DNA from: JACDAE01 sp034438015
GTDB lineage: Bacteria > Chloroflexota > Ktedonobacteria > Ktedonobacterales > Ktedonobacteraceae
NCBI GenBank assembly: GCA_034438015.1
Contig: DAOTTD010000203.1
Coordinates: 1 to 39,690, forward strand
Direction: 5' to 3'
DNA length: 39,690 nt
Positions 15,430 through 23,848 of this stretch are shown here, in pieces (positions within the stretch are counted from its first letter, which is position 1; each line of letters starts with the position of its first letter). A program made the translations under genes and the position numbers. A model generated the notes under the pieces. That model was not told the DNA's origin and did not search any database. It saw only the letters and a list, made by a program, of their open reading frames with translations.

Positions 15430-16122
15430 TTAACTGCCTCCTCCTGTCCCCTCCGGCTTGAGCGCCTGGAGAACGGCTTCTACAAAGTGCGGCTCTGGCA
15501 TTGCCCCGGTAAATTCCACGCGGTCATTGATCACCGTCTTGGGAACCCCTTGGACCTGGTAACGCTGCATGAGGTCGATAAACAAGGAAATCTCCACCAC
15601 ATCGGCAATCACATGCGCGTTTTCAACCGCCAGCTGGTGAGCCAACCGGGCTGCTTTGGGACAATAAGGACAGGTCAGGGTGACAAACACCTGGATGTGC
15701 AGATCCTGATCGATCGCCGCCAAAGCCCTGTGAGTTGTCTCACTCAGGGTTGTCGTTCCCTTCGAGACATCGATGAGATCTTCTACCAGCGTGGAGAATT
15801 CGTGCCCTGCCGGAACGCCAAAAAAGCGCACGGTTCCCCTGGTCTGCCCGCGCAAGATGATCGCTGGGATCCGCTCAATGCCAAGGTCGCGTGCTTCCTT
15901 CTCGTCGCCGACAAAATCCTTTGTCGTCAGATGCAGCTTTTCCGAGGTGCCCACCAGTTCTTCGAGCAACTCGCGTGTGTCTTTGCAGGAGCGGCTCTCC
16001 TGTCCTGCAAGGATCAGGGGCGACTCGCGCTGGGTAAAGTAGGTAATAGTGACATCGTTTTGCAGCTCTTCTGCAAAGAGCGTTTGTACCGTTTCATACA
16101 CCTTCGGTGCGATGCGTGTCAT
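15430..16122 (-). CDS. Protein disulfide oxidoreductase-like, two thioredoxin folds
   Basis: A 230-residue protein of the glutaredoxin-like PDO type. Domain 1 (about 1-110) has a thioredoxin fold but only a single Cys in ESRSCKD instead of CxxC. Domain 2 (about 125-215) has the redox motif T-C-P-Y-C-P and a cis-Pro loop QGVPKTV. Only the C-terminal site should be redox active. The start at 16122 (MTRIAPKVYETV) has AGAGGG 8 nt upstream; ATG 16149 with AGAGGA upstream is nearly as good. It is cotranscribed with the aldo/keto reductase, suggesting shared duty in thiol or electrophile stress (inferred). Confidence 0.85.
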   Translation of the reverse strand: MTRIAPKVYETVQTLFAEELQNDVTITYFTQRESPLILAGQESRSCKDTRELLEELVGTSEKLHLTTKDFVGDEKEARDLGIERIPAIILRGQTRGTVRFFGVPAGHEFSTLVEDLIDVSKGTTTLSETTHRALAAIDQDLHIQVFVTLTCPYCPKAARLAHQLAVENAHVIADVVEISLFIDLMQRYQVQGVPKTVINDRVEFTGAMPEPHFVEAVLQALKPEGTGGGS

Positions 16123-16436
16123 GACTCTATCCCTCTCTTTCCGTTCCATCAAATGCGTCCTCTCGCACACCATTGCCGTCAATTCGCTGCCACAGGACCA
16201 TGTATGTGGCGACGTGGCATCTAATTATGGCAAAGCACAGCAGCCTACGTATTGCCTCATCTTTTTCAAGGTGTCCTACGAGTTTCCTCAGAGACCTATC
16301 ATAACACAGAAATGTGAAGGAAGGTGATGACAGACTGGCTCATGAGGGTACTATATCGCCTACGGAATTTTTCCCACCAGAGAACGTCGGGCAGATTATA
16401 GCGAAGGCCAACCTGAAGATGCCACAATAGACGCTC
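16123..16436. other. Intergenic stretch, no gene seen
   Basis: Between the oxidoreductase start and the phosphatase stop. It should hold the promoter of the oxidoreductase-AKR pair on the minus strand, but no convincing -35/-10 pair stands out, and short frames here are not supported. Confidence 0.4.
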
Positions 16437-18170
16437 CTACATCTGTGCAACGCAGATCACGATGACGCTTATGTTATCGGCACCGCCACGCGCTAGGGCG
16501 GCCTGGATGAGCATGCTGCTGATCTGCGTTGGATGCGACCGGGAGGTCTCGATGATCTGTTGTATCTCCTCATCGCGCACCATCTCCCACATGCCGTCGG
16601 AGCAGAGCACGAGGACATCCTCGGCCCGTAGAGCAACCTGAAAGGTGTCGACCTCGACCGATGCGTGCTCGCCCAGGCAGCGGTAGATCTGGTTGCGTTT
16701 AGGATGGGTGTAGATCTCGTCGTTGCTGATGATACCATCCTCGACCAGGCGCGCAACGACTGAATGATCGCGCGTGACCCTCGTGAGGCCCTGCCCCGGG
16801 CGATAGAGATAGGTGCGGCTATCCCCGACATTTGCGATATAGGCGGTGGCGGCGACGACGAGCGCGGCGGTCACCGTCGTGCCCATCATATGCTCCTGTT
16901 CGCGGTTACGCTGGTAGAGCGCGAGGTTGGCCCGGTGCACTCCGTCTTTGAGCAGGTCCGAGAAGATCTCGTCGCTATCTACGGGCCGCAGGAGCGTGGG
17001 CACGACGATCTCGCTGAGCGCGTGTACGGCAAGCTTACTCGCCTCCTGCCCATGTGCGTGTCCGCCCATGCCATCGGCGACGATAAAGAGTCCCGCTGGC
17101 TCCGGTCCTATCGCGGTTGGTCGCGTGCCCTGGATGGCAAAGAGCGTATCTTCGTTGGGAGCATCCTTGCGCACAATACCAGGGTCCAGTCCGATGCCAA
17201 CCAGCAGGCGCACCGGCTCATCCTGCTCCAACTCATCCTCGATGGACGCAGGGACCTGCGTCTCCTGATCATAATCGATACCGTCCGCGAAGCTATCAGT
17301 GGTTATAATCTCTTGCTCATCGACGTTATCGGACCCGTGGGTCGCGATAAACGGCTCGACTGAGAATGAGGGTAGCGTGTCATAGCCGACGCGCTCAGGT
17401 TCCTCACCCACACGCGGAACGATGCGGAACTGTTCACGCAGAGAAGCTGTGGAGAAGGCCGGCGCGGGAGATAGTTGATGAGGTAGATCCGGCTGCGTCG
17501 GCTGCTCAGAGGGTGCGGCTGGCGCGTGCGCGCGGGAGATGTCGCCTTGCGCGGCCTGCCAGACGGCCTGTTGCACCGGACTCTCTCTCGAAGGCACGGG
17601 AGGCATCGTGGGATGATCAGCGGTCAAGGCGGCGCTGGGAACTCTCAGCAGACCCGATGAGCCGACAACGCGCGAGGCACGCGCATATACTTGCTGGCGC
17701 TCCGCCTCGTGATTCATCTGAGCTGAGCGGGCCCTGACGGGCTGTGCAGATGGCTCCGGCTGCCAGTCTTGCGCGGCCTGGGAGATCGGCCTGCTGAGCG
17801 CCTGCGAGCGTACAGCAAGGTCGGCGAGGCGCTCGGCTTCCTCTAGATCCTGGGCGAAATGCCGGCGATCGCGGAAGTTACGCCACCAGTAGAGCGCGAT
17901 GCTTATGCTTACAACGAGTAGAATGGCCCATAAGATCAGCAATGAGAGTGAAAGCAGAAGAAGACCCACCAGCGGAATAACGAGGGCGGAGCCTTGCATA
18001 GCCCAGAGTCGCGACACCTGGGGCAGCGTGTGGAACAGGAAACGCCACGCCCAGGGCGGGAAACCACCGGATAGCCCATAGAGGAGCGCCGCATATGCTA
18101 ATAAACCGAGGGAGACAAATACTCTTACCCGGCGTTGCTGTGTATAAGCAATTTTGAGCTGTTCTATCAT
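16437..18170 (-). CDS. Membrane-anchored PP2C-type Ser/Thr protein phosphatase
   Basis: A 577-residue protein. Two to three transmembrane segments lie in residues 15-95, then a low-complexity Pro/Ala/Gln linker (about 100-330), then a PP2C domain (about 335-577). Metal and catalytic motifs are present: NEDTLF, VADGMGGHAHGQEAS, NVGDSRTYLY, DHSVVARL, LCSDGMWEM and GGADNISVI. It should dephosphorylate Ser/Thr on partner proteins and probably counters Hanks-type kinases encoded elsewhere. It is the last gene of a minus-strand trio and follows the LamG-like protein by about 115 bp. ATG 18170 has no strong ribosome site visible. Confidence 0.92.
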   Translation of the reverse strand: MIEQLKIAYTQQRRVRVFVSLGLLAYAALLYGLSGGFPPWAWRFLFHTLPQVSRLWAMQGSALVIPLVGLLLLSLSLLILWAILLVVSISIALYWWRNFRDRRHFAQDLEEAERLADLAVRSQALSRPISQAAQDWQPEPSAQPVRARSAQMNHEAERQQVYARASRVVGSSGLLRVPSAALTADHPTMPPVPSRESPVQQAVWQAAQGDISRAHAPAAPSEQPTQPDLPHQLSPAPAFSTASLREQFRIVPRVGEEPERVGYDTLPSFSVEPFIATHGSDNVDEQEIITTDSFADGIDYDQETQVPASIEDELEQDEPVRLLVGIGLDPGIVRKDAPNEDTLFAIQGTRPTAIGPEPAGLFIVADGMGGHAHGQEASKLAVHALSEIVVPTLLRPVDSDEIFSDLLKDGVHRANLALYQRNREQEHMMGTTVTAALVVAATAYIANVGDSRTYLYRPGQGLTRVTRDHSVVARLVEDGIISNDEIYTHPKRNQIYRCLGEHASVEVDTFQVALRAEDVLVLCSDGMWEMVRDEEIQQIIETSRSHPTQISSMLIQAALARGGADNISVIVICVAQM

Positions 18171-18286
18171 TGCCTTTTTCCTATTCTACGTCTTCTGGTC
18201 CGAACACCTGCCCGCGAATGCAGCGTTGGTGTTCGGAATACAGAATACTCGTACGAGCAATTTTTGCATCCCTTTAGTACAGCGCA

Positions 18287-19069
18287 TCAAACGGTGTTGC
18301 CCGTAGTGGCCGGAGTCACAAGGAAGCTGGTAATCGTTGCGACGGTGCCCTTTTGTAGCAGGACGCGTATCCCGGCCTGGCCGGTGGTGAGGGCCGTGTC
18401 GGTGATATTGAGCATCCATTTGGCCGGCTCCGTCGCGCCGGCGGACCATACCCTCGCGAAGAGCATAGCGCCGATAGCTTGAAAGCGTAAAGAGTACATC
18501 ATGCCATCTTGCGCCTGAAAAGGGACAGTGCCAAGCGTTGTAGTGACCCCTTTGACGCGCTTGAGCAGGATCAGGTGCGTCCCATCGATGAGCATTTTGT
18601 ACCAGTTGTTGCCATCGGTCCAACGCACGACGGCGCCAAGGTTTACGTTGCCATTGTTGAAGTGATTGAGCGCGCCATTCATCGTCACATTGACATTGGC
18701 GACCGGCTGTCCGAGCACAGCATTGAGCGTCCCTTGCGCGTTCGCTATCTGCCCGGCTCCATTAGCGATCGAGAAGGCATTAACCGCGTTGGCGTCACCC
18801 TGCCACGTCCGCCCGTCAGTAGCGGTGCCCCAGAGCGGCTGATTCTGGCGCTGAAAGGTATCCTGCGCCAGCGTATTGACGGTCCCTTGCGCGGGCGGCG
18901 GGGTCTGTGTTGGCGCTGCTGGCTGGGGAGCCGGAGCGACGAGATGCGCCATCGTCCGCGAGGCAGGGATGAGGAGCGCTTTCTCGATCGCTCCGGCAAA
19001 GAGGCCAGCAATCAGGCCAAGAATGATCAGGATGACCAGGACGGTGAGAATTGTTATACGTGTACTCAT
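18287..19069 (-). CDS. Single-pass membrane protein with extracellular LamG/concanavalin-like domain
   Basis: A 260-residue protein. One membrane helix lies near the N-terminus (residues 6-32, ILTVLVILIILGLIAGLFAG), then a Pro/Gln/Thr linker and a 180-residue beta-rich domain (DTFQRQNQPLWGTATDGRTW, then GAVVRWTDGNNWYKMLIDG, FRAIG-like and G-Q-A-G-I-R-V) resembling LamG / family-16-type jelly rolls that bind glycans. The start MSTRITIL has GGAGGG upstream and overlaps the previous stop by ATGA, proving the order in the operon. The ligand is unknown. Confidence 0.75.
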   Translation of the reverse strand: MSTRITILTVLVILIILGLIAGLFAGAIEKALLIPASRTMAHLVAPAPQPAAPTQTPPPAQGTVNTLAQDTFQRQNQPLWGTATDGRTWQGDANAVNAFSIANGAGQIANAQGTLNAVLGQPVANVNVTMNGALNHFNNGNVNLGAVVRWTDGNNWYKMLIDGTHLILLKRVKGVTTTLGTVPFQAQDGMMYSLRFQAIGAMLFARVWSAGATEPAKWMLNITDTALTTGQAGIRVLLQKGTVATITSFLVTPATTGNTV

Positions 19070-21078
19070 ACGTTCCCTCCCGGAGTATCGGCAAGACGCA
19101 GGTTCTTGTTGGGTACAAATTGCAGTGCGGGGCCGCTGGCGGTGATGTGCTTCACATCGAGCACGGCGAGCGCCTGTACCTGGTCGTGAAGCCACGTCAC
19201 TCCCTGGTGCATCTGACCCGTCGCGGGATCGACCTGCCCGGTAAAGGCGTTGGTTGCGTTATCGATCATATCGTTGAGCAAGGTGAGTGTAGCAGGCTGT
19301 CGCAACTGTTGATCGGACATCTTCATTATCTGCAACGCGTCGCGGCGTACCTGTTCAAGCCATGCCTGCACGTTATTGAGCACACTTACTATGCTGGTGA
19401 TATTCTGGCGTAAGGACGCGCTGGCCGCATCGGACTTCAGCAGCCCATAGAGATGGTGCGAGATATGTGCAAGATAGCTGGGCGGGTCCTGCGTCGAGCC
19501 AGCGACCTGGAGCAAGCCAATACGGGCAAGACGCTCGTTGACGTTGAATGCGGTGTTGGGCGGCAGATCCTTCGCCACAAATGAGACGCCATCCAGGTAG
19601 ATCAGCGTGCGCAGCGTCTGCCGGCGCACGAATCCTGCATCGTTGGTCTCCTGCCACTGCTCGCGCGTGCTGCCAGTCCATTCCAGGATCTTGCTGACGT
19701 TACGATAGAACCAGGTGTTGAGGCCGCCGGGCAGCTCCAGCTCGTCGAGGATGGGATCGGCGGCGAGCAGGTGACGCAGGTGATCCAGGTAGCTGTAATG
19801 GTTTGTGTTATCGGGCGCATTAATAGGCGTCTGCGAGAACTCGCCGTAATAGCGCCATGTGCTATAGTCGGGCGATGGCGTGAGCGGCGTTGGCGCACTA
19901 TCCTCCTCAGTGACCAGGAAACGGCTGGCAGCGGCGAGCAGATTCGTGTGATTCTGATCGCCAGGGTAGAGCAGTTGCGCGTGTTCGTTGTTGACGGGGA
20001 GCGCGCCGAGCAGAAGGGATTGCGTATCGCTCTGACTCTTGTCGCTCAGCAGCCACGCGTAGTAGCTCTTGCCGGTCGCGGGCGGTGCCAGGTCGTTGAG
20101 CTCTACCAGGACTTTATCATCGAGCCCCTGGTTACTATTTTCGCTGATCTGATTGCTGCTGATAAAGGAGACGTGCCCCACGAGCGTGTTTGTCATCGCC
20201 GGCGCGTCTGTTGGCAGATGGTGCGATACGATCAGGAAGTACCCCAGCCCGGCGGTGATGATGGCGAAGAGCAGCAGGATAAGCACGCCTGCGGTGAGAT
20301 GATTGAGGCGCGACTTTGGTTCAGGTCCAGGGTGCGCTGGCGGAGGCGGCGCCACGGTCGGCGCGGGCCGTGTCTGGCCGAACGGATCGGTGATCGCTGT
20401 AGAGATATCATCCCTCCGACCATTACTTCTCTCCGCGCGGCTCTCATTGGTTGCTGCACCCTCTACCGGTCCATACGTTCCCGCCTGACCATTCGGCAGT
20501 GTACCATTCCGCGTAGAGGCACGATCTCTCATCTCGGGCACTTCTATTGCTATGAGGCCATTCTCATTTATAGGAACACCATTTCTGCTGACTGGCTCGG
20601 TGGCAAGCAGCGGCGCGGTCCTCCTCTGCACGACAGGTTCATCCTCTAAAGGGCGCAATGGGATGGTCCTTCTCGGAGTGCTATCCGGCAGAGGGCTGAG
20701 CGGGAGAGTTTTCCGAGAGACGCCATGCTGACGCGCCTGTTGCCTGCTGGCGATAGCATCGGCCAGCGCATCCATGGAGCGATACACTGGGAAACCATGC
20801 CGCCCGGCGAGATGGATAAGGCTCTCGCTGCCAGAGATGACAAAAAGCACCGGCACAGCAAGGTGTCGCTTGAGATGTTTGAACTCGACAAAATCTTCTG
20901 GGCGCTGGAAGACACGCGCCGGAGCGCCATCGTCCGTGACCTCGGATCTCTGTCCCCTGCCTGTCAGCATGATGACGATGGGCTTTTTCTGCTCCGTGAC
21001 GACGCGAAAGATGGCCTCCTTCTCATCGTCCGGTTCTATATAAAGCACACAAAAATCGCCGGTATCGCTTCGTTTCAT
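19066..21078 (-). CDS. Large membrane protein with cytosolic sensor-like and extracellular domains
   Basis: A 670-residue protein. Residues 1-110 are a soluble alpha/beta domain (FCVLYIEPDDEKEAIFRVV and after) of a type seen in Chloroflexota but without a function I can name. There is a disordered Pro/Arg/Thr linker to about 250, one transmembrane helix (about 262-285, LTAGVLILLLFAIITAGLGYF), and a 380-residue outer part. The outer part begins V-L-V-E-L-N-D-L-A-P-P-A-T-G-K-S-Y-Y-A-W-L-L, reminiscent of the extracellular fold of anti-sigma-K (RskA) proteins. It heads the operon with the LamG-like protein (ATGA overlap) and the PP2C phosphatase, suggesting an envelope signalling unit; that is inference. 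Confidence 0.6.
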   Translation of the reverse strand: MKRSDTGDFCVLYIEPDDEKEAIFRVVTEQKKPIVIMLTGRGQRSEVTDDGAPARVFQRPEDFVEFKHLKRHLAVPVLFVISGSESLIHLAGRHGFPVYRSMDALADAIASRQQARQHGVSRKTLPLSPLPDSTPRRTIPLRPLEDEPVVQRRTAPLLATEPVSRNGVPINENGLIAIEVPEMRDRASTRNGTLPNGQAGTYGPVEGAATNESRAERSNGRRDDISTAITDPFGQTRPAPTVAPPPPAHPGPEPKSRLNHLTAGVLILLLFAIITAGLGYFLIVSHHLPTDAPAMTNTLVGHVSFISSNQISENSNQGLDDKVLVELNDLAPPATGKSYYAWLLSDKSQSDTQSLLLGALPVNNEHAQLLYPGDQNHTNLLAAASRFLVTEEDSAPTPLTPSPDYSTWRYYGEFSQTPINAPDNTNHYSYLDHLRHLLAADPILDELELPGGLNTWFYRNVSKILEWTGSTREQWQETNDAGFVRRQTLRTLIYLDGVSFVAKDLPPNTAFNVNERLARIGLLQVAGSTQDPPSYLAHISHHLYGLLKSDAASASLRQNITSIVSVLNNVQAWLEQVRRDALQIMKMSDQQLRQPATLTLLNDMIDNATNAFTGQVDPATGQMHQGVTWLHDQVQALAVLDVKHITASGPALQFVPNKNLRLADTPGGNV

Positions 21079-21148
21079 CGTTCCCTCACTTTTCTCTATG
21101 CCTGGCTTTCCTCTGCCTTTCCGCCTGCTTGCTATCGGCGCTGCGCTG

Positions 21149-21278
21149 CGGGCTTGTGAGCCGCGCTCCTACATTGGGATGGCGCGGCTATTCGACATAT
21201 TCGATCTCTCGCGCTCTGACAAACTGCACCTGCGCGCTGGATCTCTTGCCTAAAGTAGGGGCGCGATTTATAAGCCTG
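21149..21278. repeat. Two copies of the CGGGCTTGTGAACC interspersed repeat
   Basis: A forward copy at 21149-21172 (diverged) and an inverted copy at 21255-21278. The second lies inside the transporter coding sequence. Consensus halves are CGGGCTTGTGAACC and GCGCCCCTAC. Confidence 0.7.
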
Positions 21279-22672
21279 CTCTGCACTTCCACACCTTCGT
21301 TGCCCGTCAGGCGCTCTCTGCGATCCTGGCGTCGGCGCTGCACTAGTGGCTTAACGCTCTTTCTGCGCACCTCTTTTCTCTTACTTGAGGCGAGCGCATA
21401 TGGCATGACCCCCATATGCCGTAACGTGCGCGTATCGAGATTGAGCGCCTCCCCCGATGGCATTGACATATTCCTGCGCAAGACGCTTATGGCAGTCCGC
21501 GTGGCCCGGAAAGCCATGATCAGTAAGATCGTCCAGGCGAACAACCAGCAGAGAACACGAGCCAGCACCAGGACGGCGGTGACGCTGAACCCTTGCTGCA
21601 CGAGGGCCGGCATCACCTGCACGGTGCGGTAGAGATCGTTCGCCAGCACAGCCGGGGAGCCATGCAGGTTGTAGAGCAGTAACGCCCCGGCAACGAAGAT
21701 GAGCACAGGAGCCGCCAGCACGGCCAGCAAAGAAGGTCGCCATGCTCGCCATGGCACAGAGAACATCGACGACGCTCCAGACGGGCTTATAAATCGCGCC
21801 CCTACACTGGCGCCCGCGCTCCCCCATGTGTGGATAACAGCACCCACCACAATCAGTCCTCCACCGATATAGCCGTTGAGGGGCAGGGTCTCGCGCAGAT
21901 ACAGGACCGCGAAAATGGCACCGACGACGGGCTCGAGAATATAAATAAAGGAGACCGTGACCGGCGAGACATACTTCTGCATCAGAACGGTGATCATGGT
22001 CGGCAGGAAGGTACATGCGCCTGCCACGTAGAGGATAATCCAGACATCTTTGGGAAGCTGGGGATGAAAAGCGCTCCAGTCGCCGAACAGCAGCACGATC
22101 AGGTTGGCCCAGAGCGCCATGGTGAGCAGTTCGATGCCGAAGATGGCCCAGGGCGCCTGCTCGTCCTTCTGCTCGACATCGGTGAGGAAGACGTAGCCGG
22201 TGAAGAACAGCCCGCCAAGGAAGGCGATCAGCGAGCCGCGCGGCCCTCCCATGGAGGAGTTGGCGAGCAAGAGGGCAGCCCCGACGACGGAGAGCGCGCC
22301 CGCGATCCACGTAGTTTTGGCGATGGGATGACCCAAGACGATCCAGGCGAGAAAGGCGGCCAGGAAGCCATTGAGCGACGGGAAGAAGGCGGTGCCGGTT
22401 GCCGTGGTGTACTTGAGGGCAATAGCGATGGTGAACAGCGCCAGGCAGAGACTACTCCCCAGCAGGACGCCACGCTTGAGCACCTTCCGCGTGATCTGCC
22501 GCCGCGTACAGAGGAGAATGCAGATGGCGGCGGGCACCAGAGTCGTCATCTCGAAAAAGGTGAAGATAATCGGATCGATGCGCCCGAGTGCCTCCTTGGA
22601 GATGGCGTAGTAAGTGCCAAAGAGCACCGTATTGAAAAAAAAGGCGATGCAGGCAAGCATTTTGCTGTTCAT
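21188..22672 (-). CDS. EamA-family (DMT) transporter with repeat-encoded C-terminal extension
   Basis: A 494-residue polytopic membrane protein. Residues 1-290 form the usual ten-helix EamA permease with two repeats (first repeat ends near WIAGALSVVGAALLLANS, second near GGLIVVGAVIHTWGS). This is followed by an unusual 200-residue tail: G-A-S-V-G-A-R-F-I-S-P-S-G, encoded by an interspersed repeat; two further hydrophobic segments; then a basic region; then L-I-N-R-A-P-T-L-G, encoded by an inverted copy of the same repeat. Typical family members stop near 300. The substrate (metabolite or amino acid export) is unknown. The start ATG 22672 lies 20 bp after speD, so the two may share a transcript. 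Confidence 0.82.
   Translation of the reverse strand: MNSKMLACIAFFFNTVLFGTYYAISKEALGRIDPIIFTFFEMTTLVPAAICILLCTRRQITRKVLKRGVLLGSSLCLALFTIAIALKYTTATGTAFFPSLNGFLAAFLAWIVLGHPIAKTTWIAGALSVVGAALLLANSSMGGPRGSLIAFLGGLFFTGYVFLTDVEQKDEQAPWAIFGIELLTMALWANLIVLLFGDWSAFHPQLPKDVWIILYVAGACTFLPTMITVLMQKYVSPVTVSFIYILEPVVGAIFAVLYLRETLPLNGYIGGGLIVVGAVIHTWGSAGASVGARFISPSGASSMFSVPWRAWRPSLLAVLAAPVLIFVAGALLLYNLHGSPAVLANDLYRTVQVMPALVQQGFSVTAVLVLARVLCWLFAWTILLIMAFRATRTAISVLRRNMSMPSGEALNLDTRTLRHMGVMPYALASSKRKEVRRKSVKPLVQRRRQDRRERLTGNEGVEVQSRLINRAPTLGKRSSAQVQFVRAREIEYVE
21782..21805. repeat. Copy of the CGGGCTTGTGAACC interspersed repeat inside the transporter gene
   Basis: A 24-nt forward copy with the variant centre TTATAAATCG. 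It encodes V-G-A-R-F-I-S-P on the minus strand and is the inverted mate of the copy at 21255-21278 (23 of 24 identical). Confidence 0.75.
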
Positions 22673-22691
22673 ACAACAGATCCCTTACATC

Positions 22692-23135
22692 TCATGTCTT
22701 CCTCTTCGTACACCCGGTCAAGATGCTGTTCGCCTGGGATATATACAATGCTCCAGTGTCGGCGCGGCTGGTCGTCAGGCGTGGCGAGCGTGTAGCGCGT
22801 TCAACCACGTTTAACTCGACGTCCCTGGCCTGAAACATGTGCGCGGCAAAACGCACCACTTCGTCCGGGCTGAACTCCTCGCAGGAGAAGACATCAATGT
22901 TGACCATGCCATAACACGGCCAGGCGTGCAGGCTGACATGGCTGGTGGCAATGATCACAAAGCCGGACATACCATCGTCAAGCGGACTGCCCGTTTTAAT
23001 GTCCTTTAAAAATACCGGACTGACCTTCTCCATCCCTATGCGATCGGGATACTCGTCCAGCACCTGGCGCAAAAGCGCTTCGTTCGCCAGCAGCGCTGGA
23101 CTACAGCCGTAAAGGTCGATCATGACATGCAGCAT
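22692..23135 (-). CDS. speH: S-adenosylmethionine decarboxylase proenzyme
   Basis: A 147-residue class-1B AdoMet decarboxylase that makes the aminopropyl donor for spermidine. It self-cleaves to generate a pyruvoyl group at Ser65. Ser65, His70 (T-S-H-V-S-L-H-A-W-P) and Cys85 (D-V-F-S-C) keep exactly the 5- and 20-residue spacing of the catalytic Ser63/His68/Cys83 set in the Thermotoga enzyme. The usual Glu before the cleavage Ser is Thr here. AGAGGAGAG precedes the ATG. No spermidine synthase is adjacent; the next gene downstream is the EamA transporter, which might export a related amine (inference). Confidence 0.87.
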   Translation of the reverse strand: MLHVMIDLYGCSPALLANEALLRQVLDEYPDRIGMEKVSPVFLKDIKTGSPLDDGMSGFVIIATSHVSLHAWPCYGMVNIDVFSCEEFSPDEVVRFAAHMFQARDVELNVVERATRSPRLTTSRADTGALYISQANSILTGCTKRKT

Positions 23136-23162
23136 ACAGGCTCTCCTCTGAAACGTGTGCTA

Positions 23163-23206
23163 CGGGCTTGTGAACCGCGCTACGGGCTTGTGAACCGCGC
23201 CCCTAC
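23163..23206. repeat. Tandem copies of the CGGGCTTGTGAACC interspersed repeat
   Basis: A truncated copy (23163-23180) is followed by a full copy (23183-23206) in direct orientation, 20 nt apart, upstream of speH. Confidence 0.8.
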
Positions 23207-23237
23207 TTTATTTCATGCCGTTGCACTACTTCCTCGC

Positions 23238-23591
23238 TCACATATCCATGCAACCGACGAGAAGGGTGCATACCTCTTTCCACATTGCCGCGTCCGCTAC
23301 CTGGCTCCATCCATCCACGACTTCGACGCAAACCTCTTCATCGACACTGCCCACATACTTATCTGGCGATACCGATCTCCCTGAAGCACCCGCATCCATC
23401 CCCACGCATCCCAGCCGGACCAGGGAGGTGTGCGTTAGACCACCCAACAATCCTCGAAACGAAGGGGCGATGGACGCTGAGGCCCAGACGATACCCAGAA
23501 CGCTCATTTTGACCAGGAAGCGGTACAGCCAGGTGCATTTGTACCCTTTCCAGAGGGCTGCGTCAGAAGCCGTCACACCTCTTCGTTCCAT
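23238..23591 (-). CDS. Hypothetical protein, doubtful
   Basis: A 117-residue open frame with one moderately hydrophobic stretch (M-S-V-L-G-I-V-W-A-S-A-S-I-A) and no recognised family. It has only a weak ribosome site (AAGGTG). It fills most of the 700-bp gap between speH and the arsC-like gene, which otherwise holds nothing recognisable. An overlapping plus-strand frame is equally long, so coding is uncertain. Confidence 0.25.
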   Translation of the reverse strand: MERRGVTASDAALWKGYKCTWLYRFLVKMSVLGIVWASASIAPSFRGLLGGLTHTSLVRLGCVGMDAGASGRSVSPDKYVGSVDEEVCVEVVDGWSQVADAAMWKEVCTLLVGCMDM

Positions 23592-23848
23592 TCCCGCACA
23601 CCTTGTTCAAAGTATAACCAGGGAGATAACGCGACACGGCCTTTTCGTATACAGGTCGTGGGTGCGACGACACGAAGAAACACACGTAGCACATACTACG
23701 CTGGAAACGAGTAACGGGCAGAAGCATGGTGCACATCCCATTTTTTCGCGATGTGACCCACAAAAAGTAGCGAACTCCTGGCAGCACATCTTCGTACTTA
23801 TAACAGAGCATACAGAGATTGAAGCAGAAAAAGAAGAAAGGAGATCAG

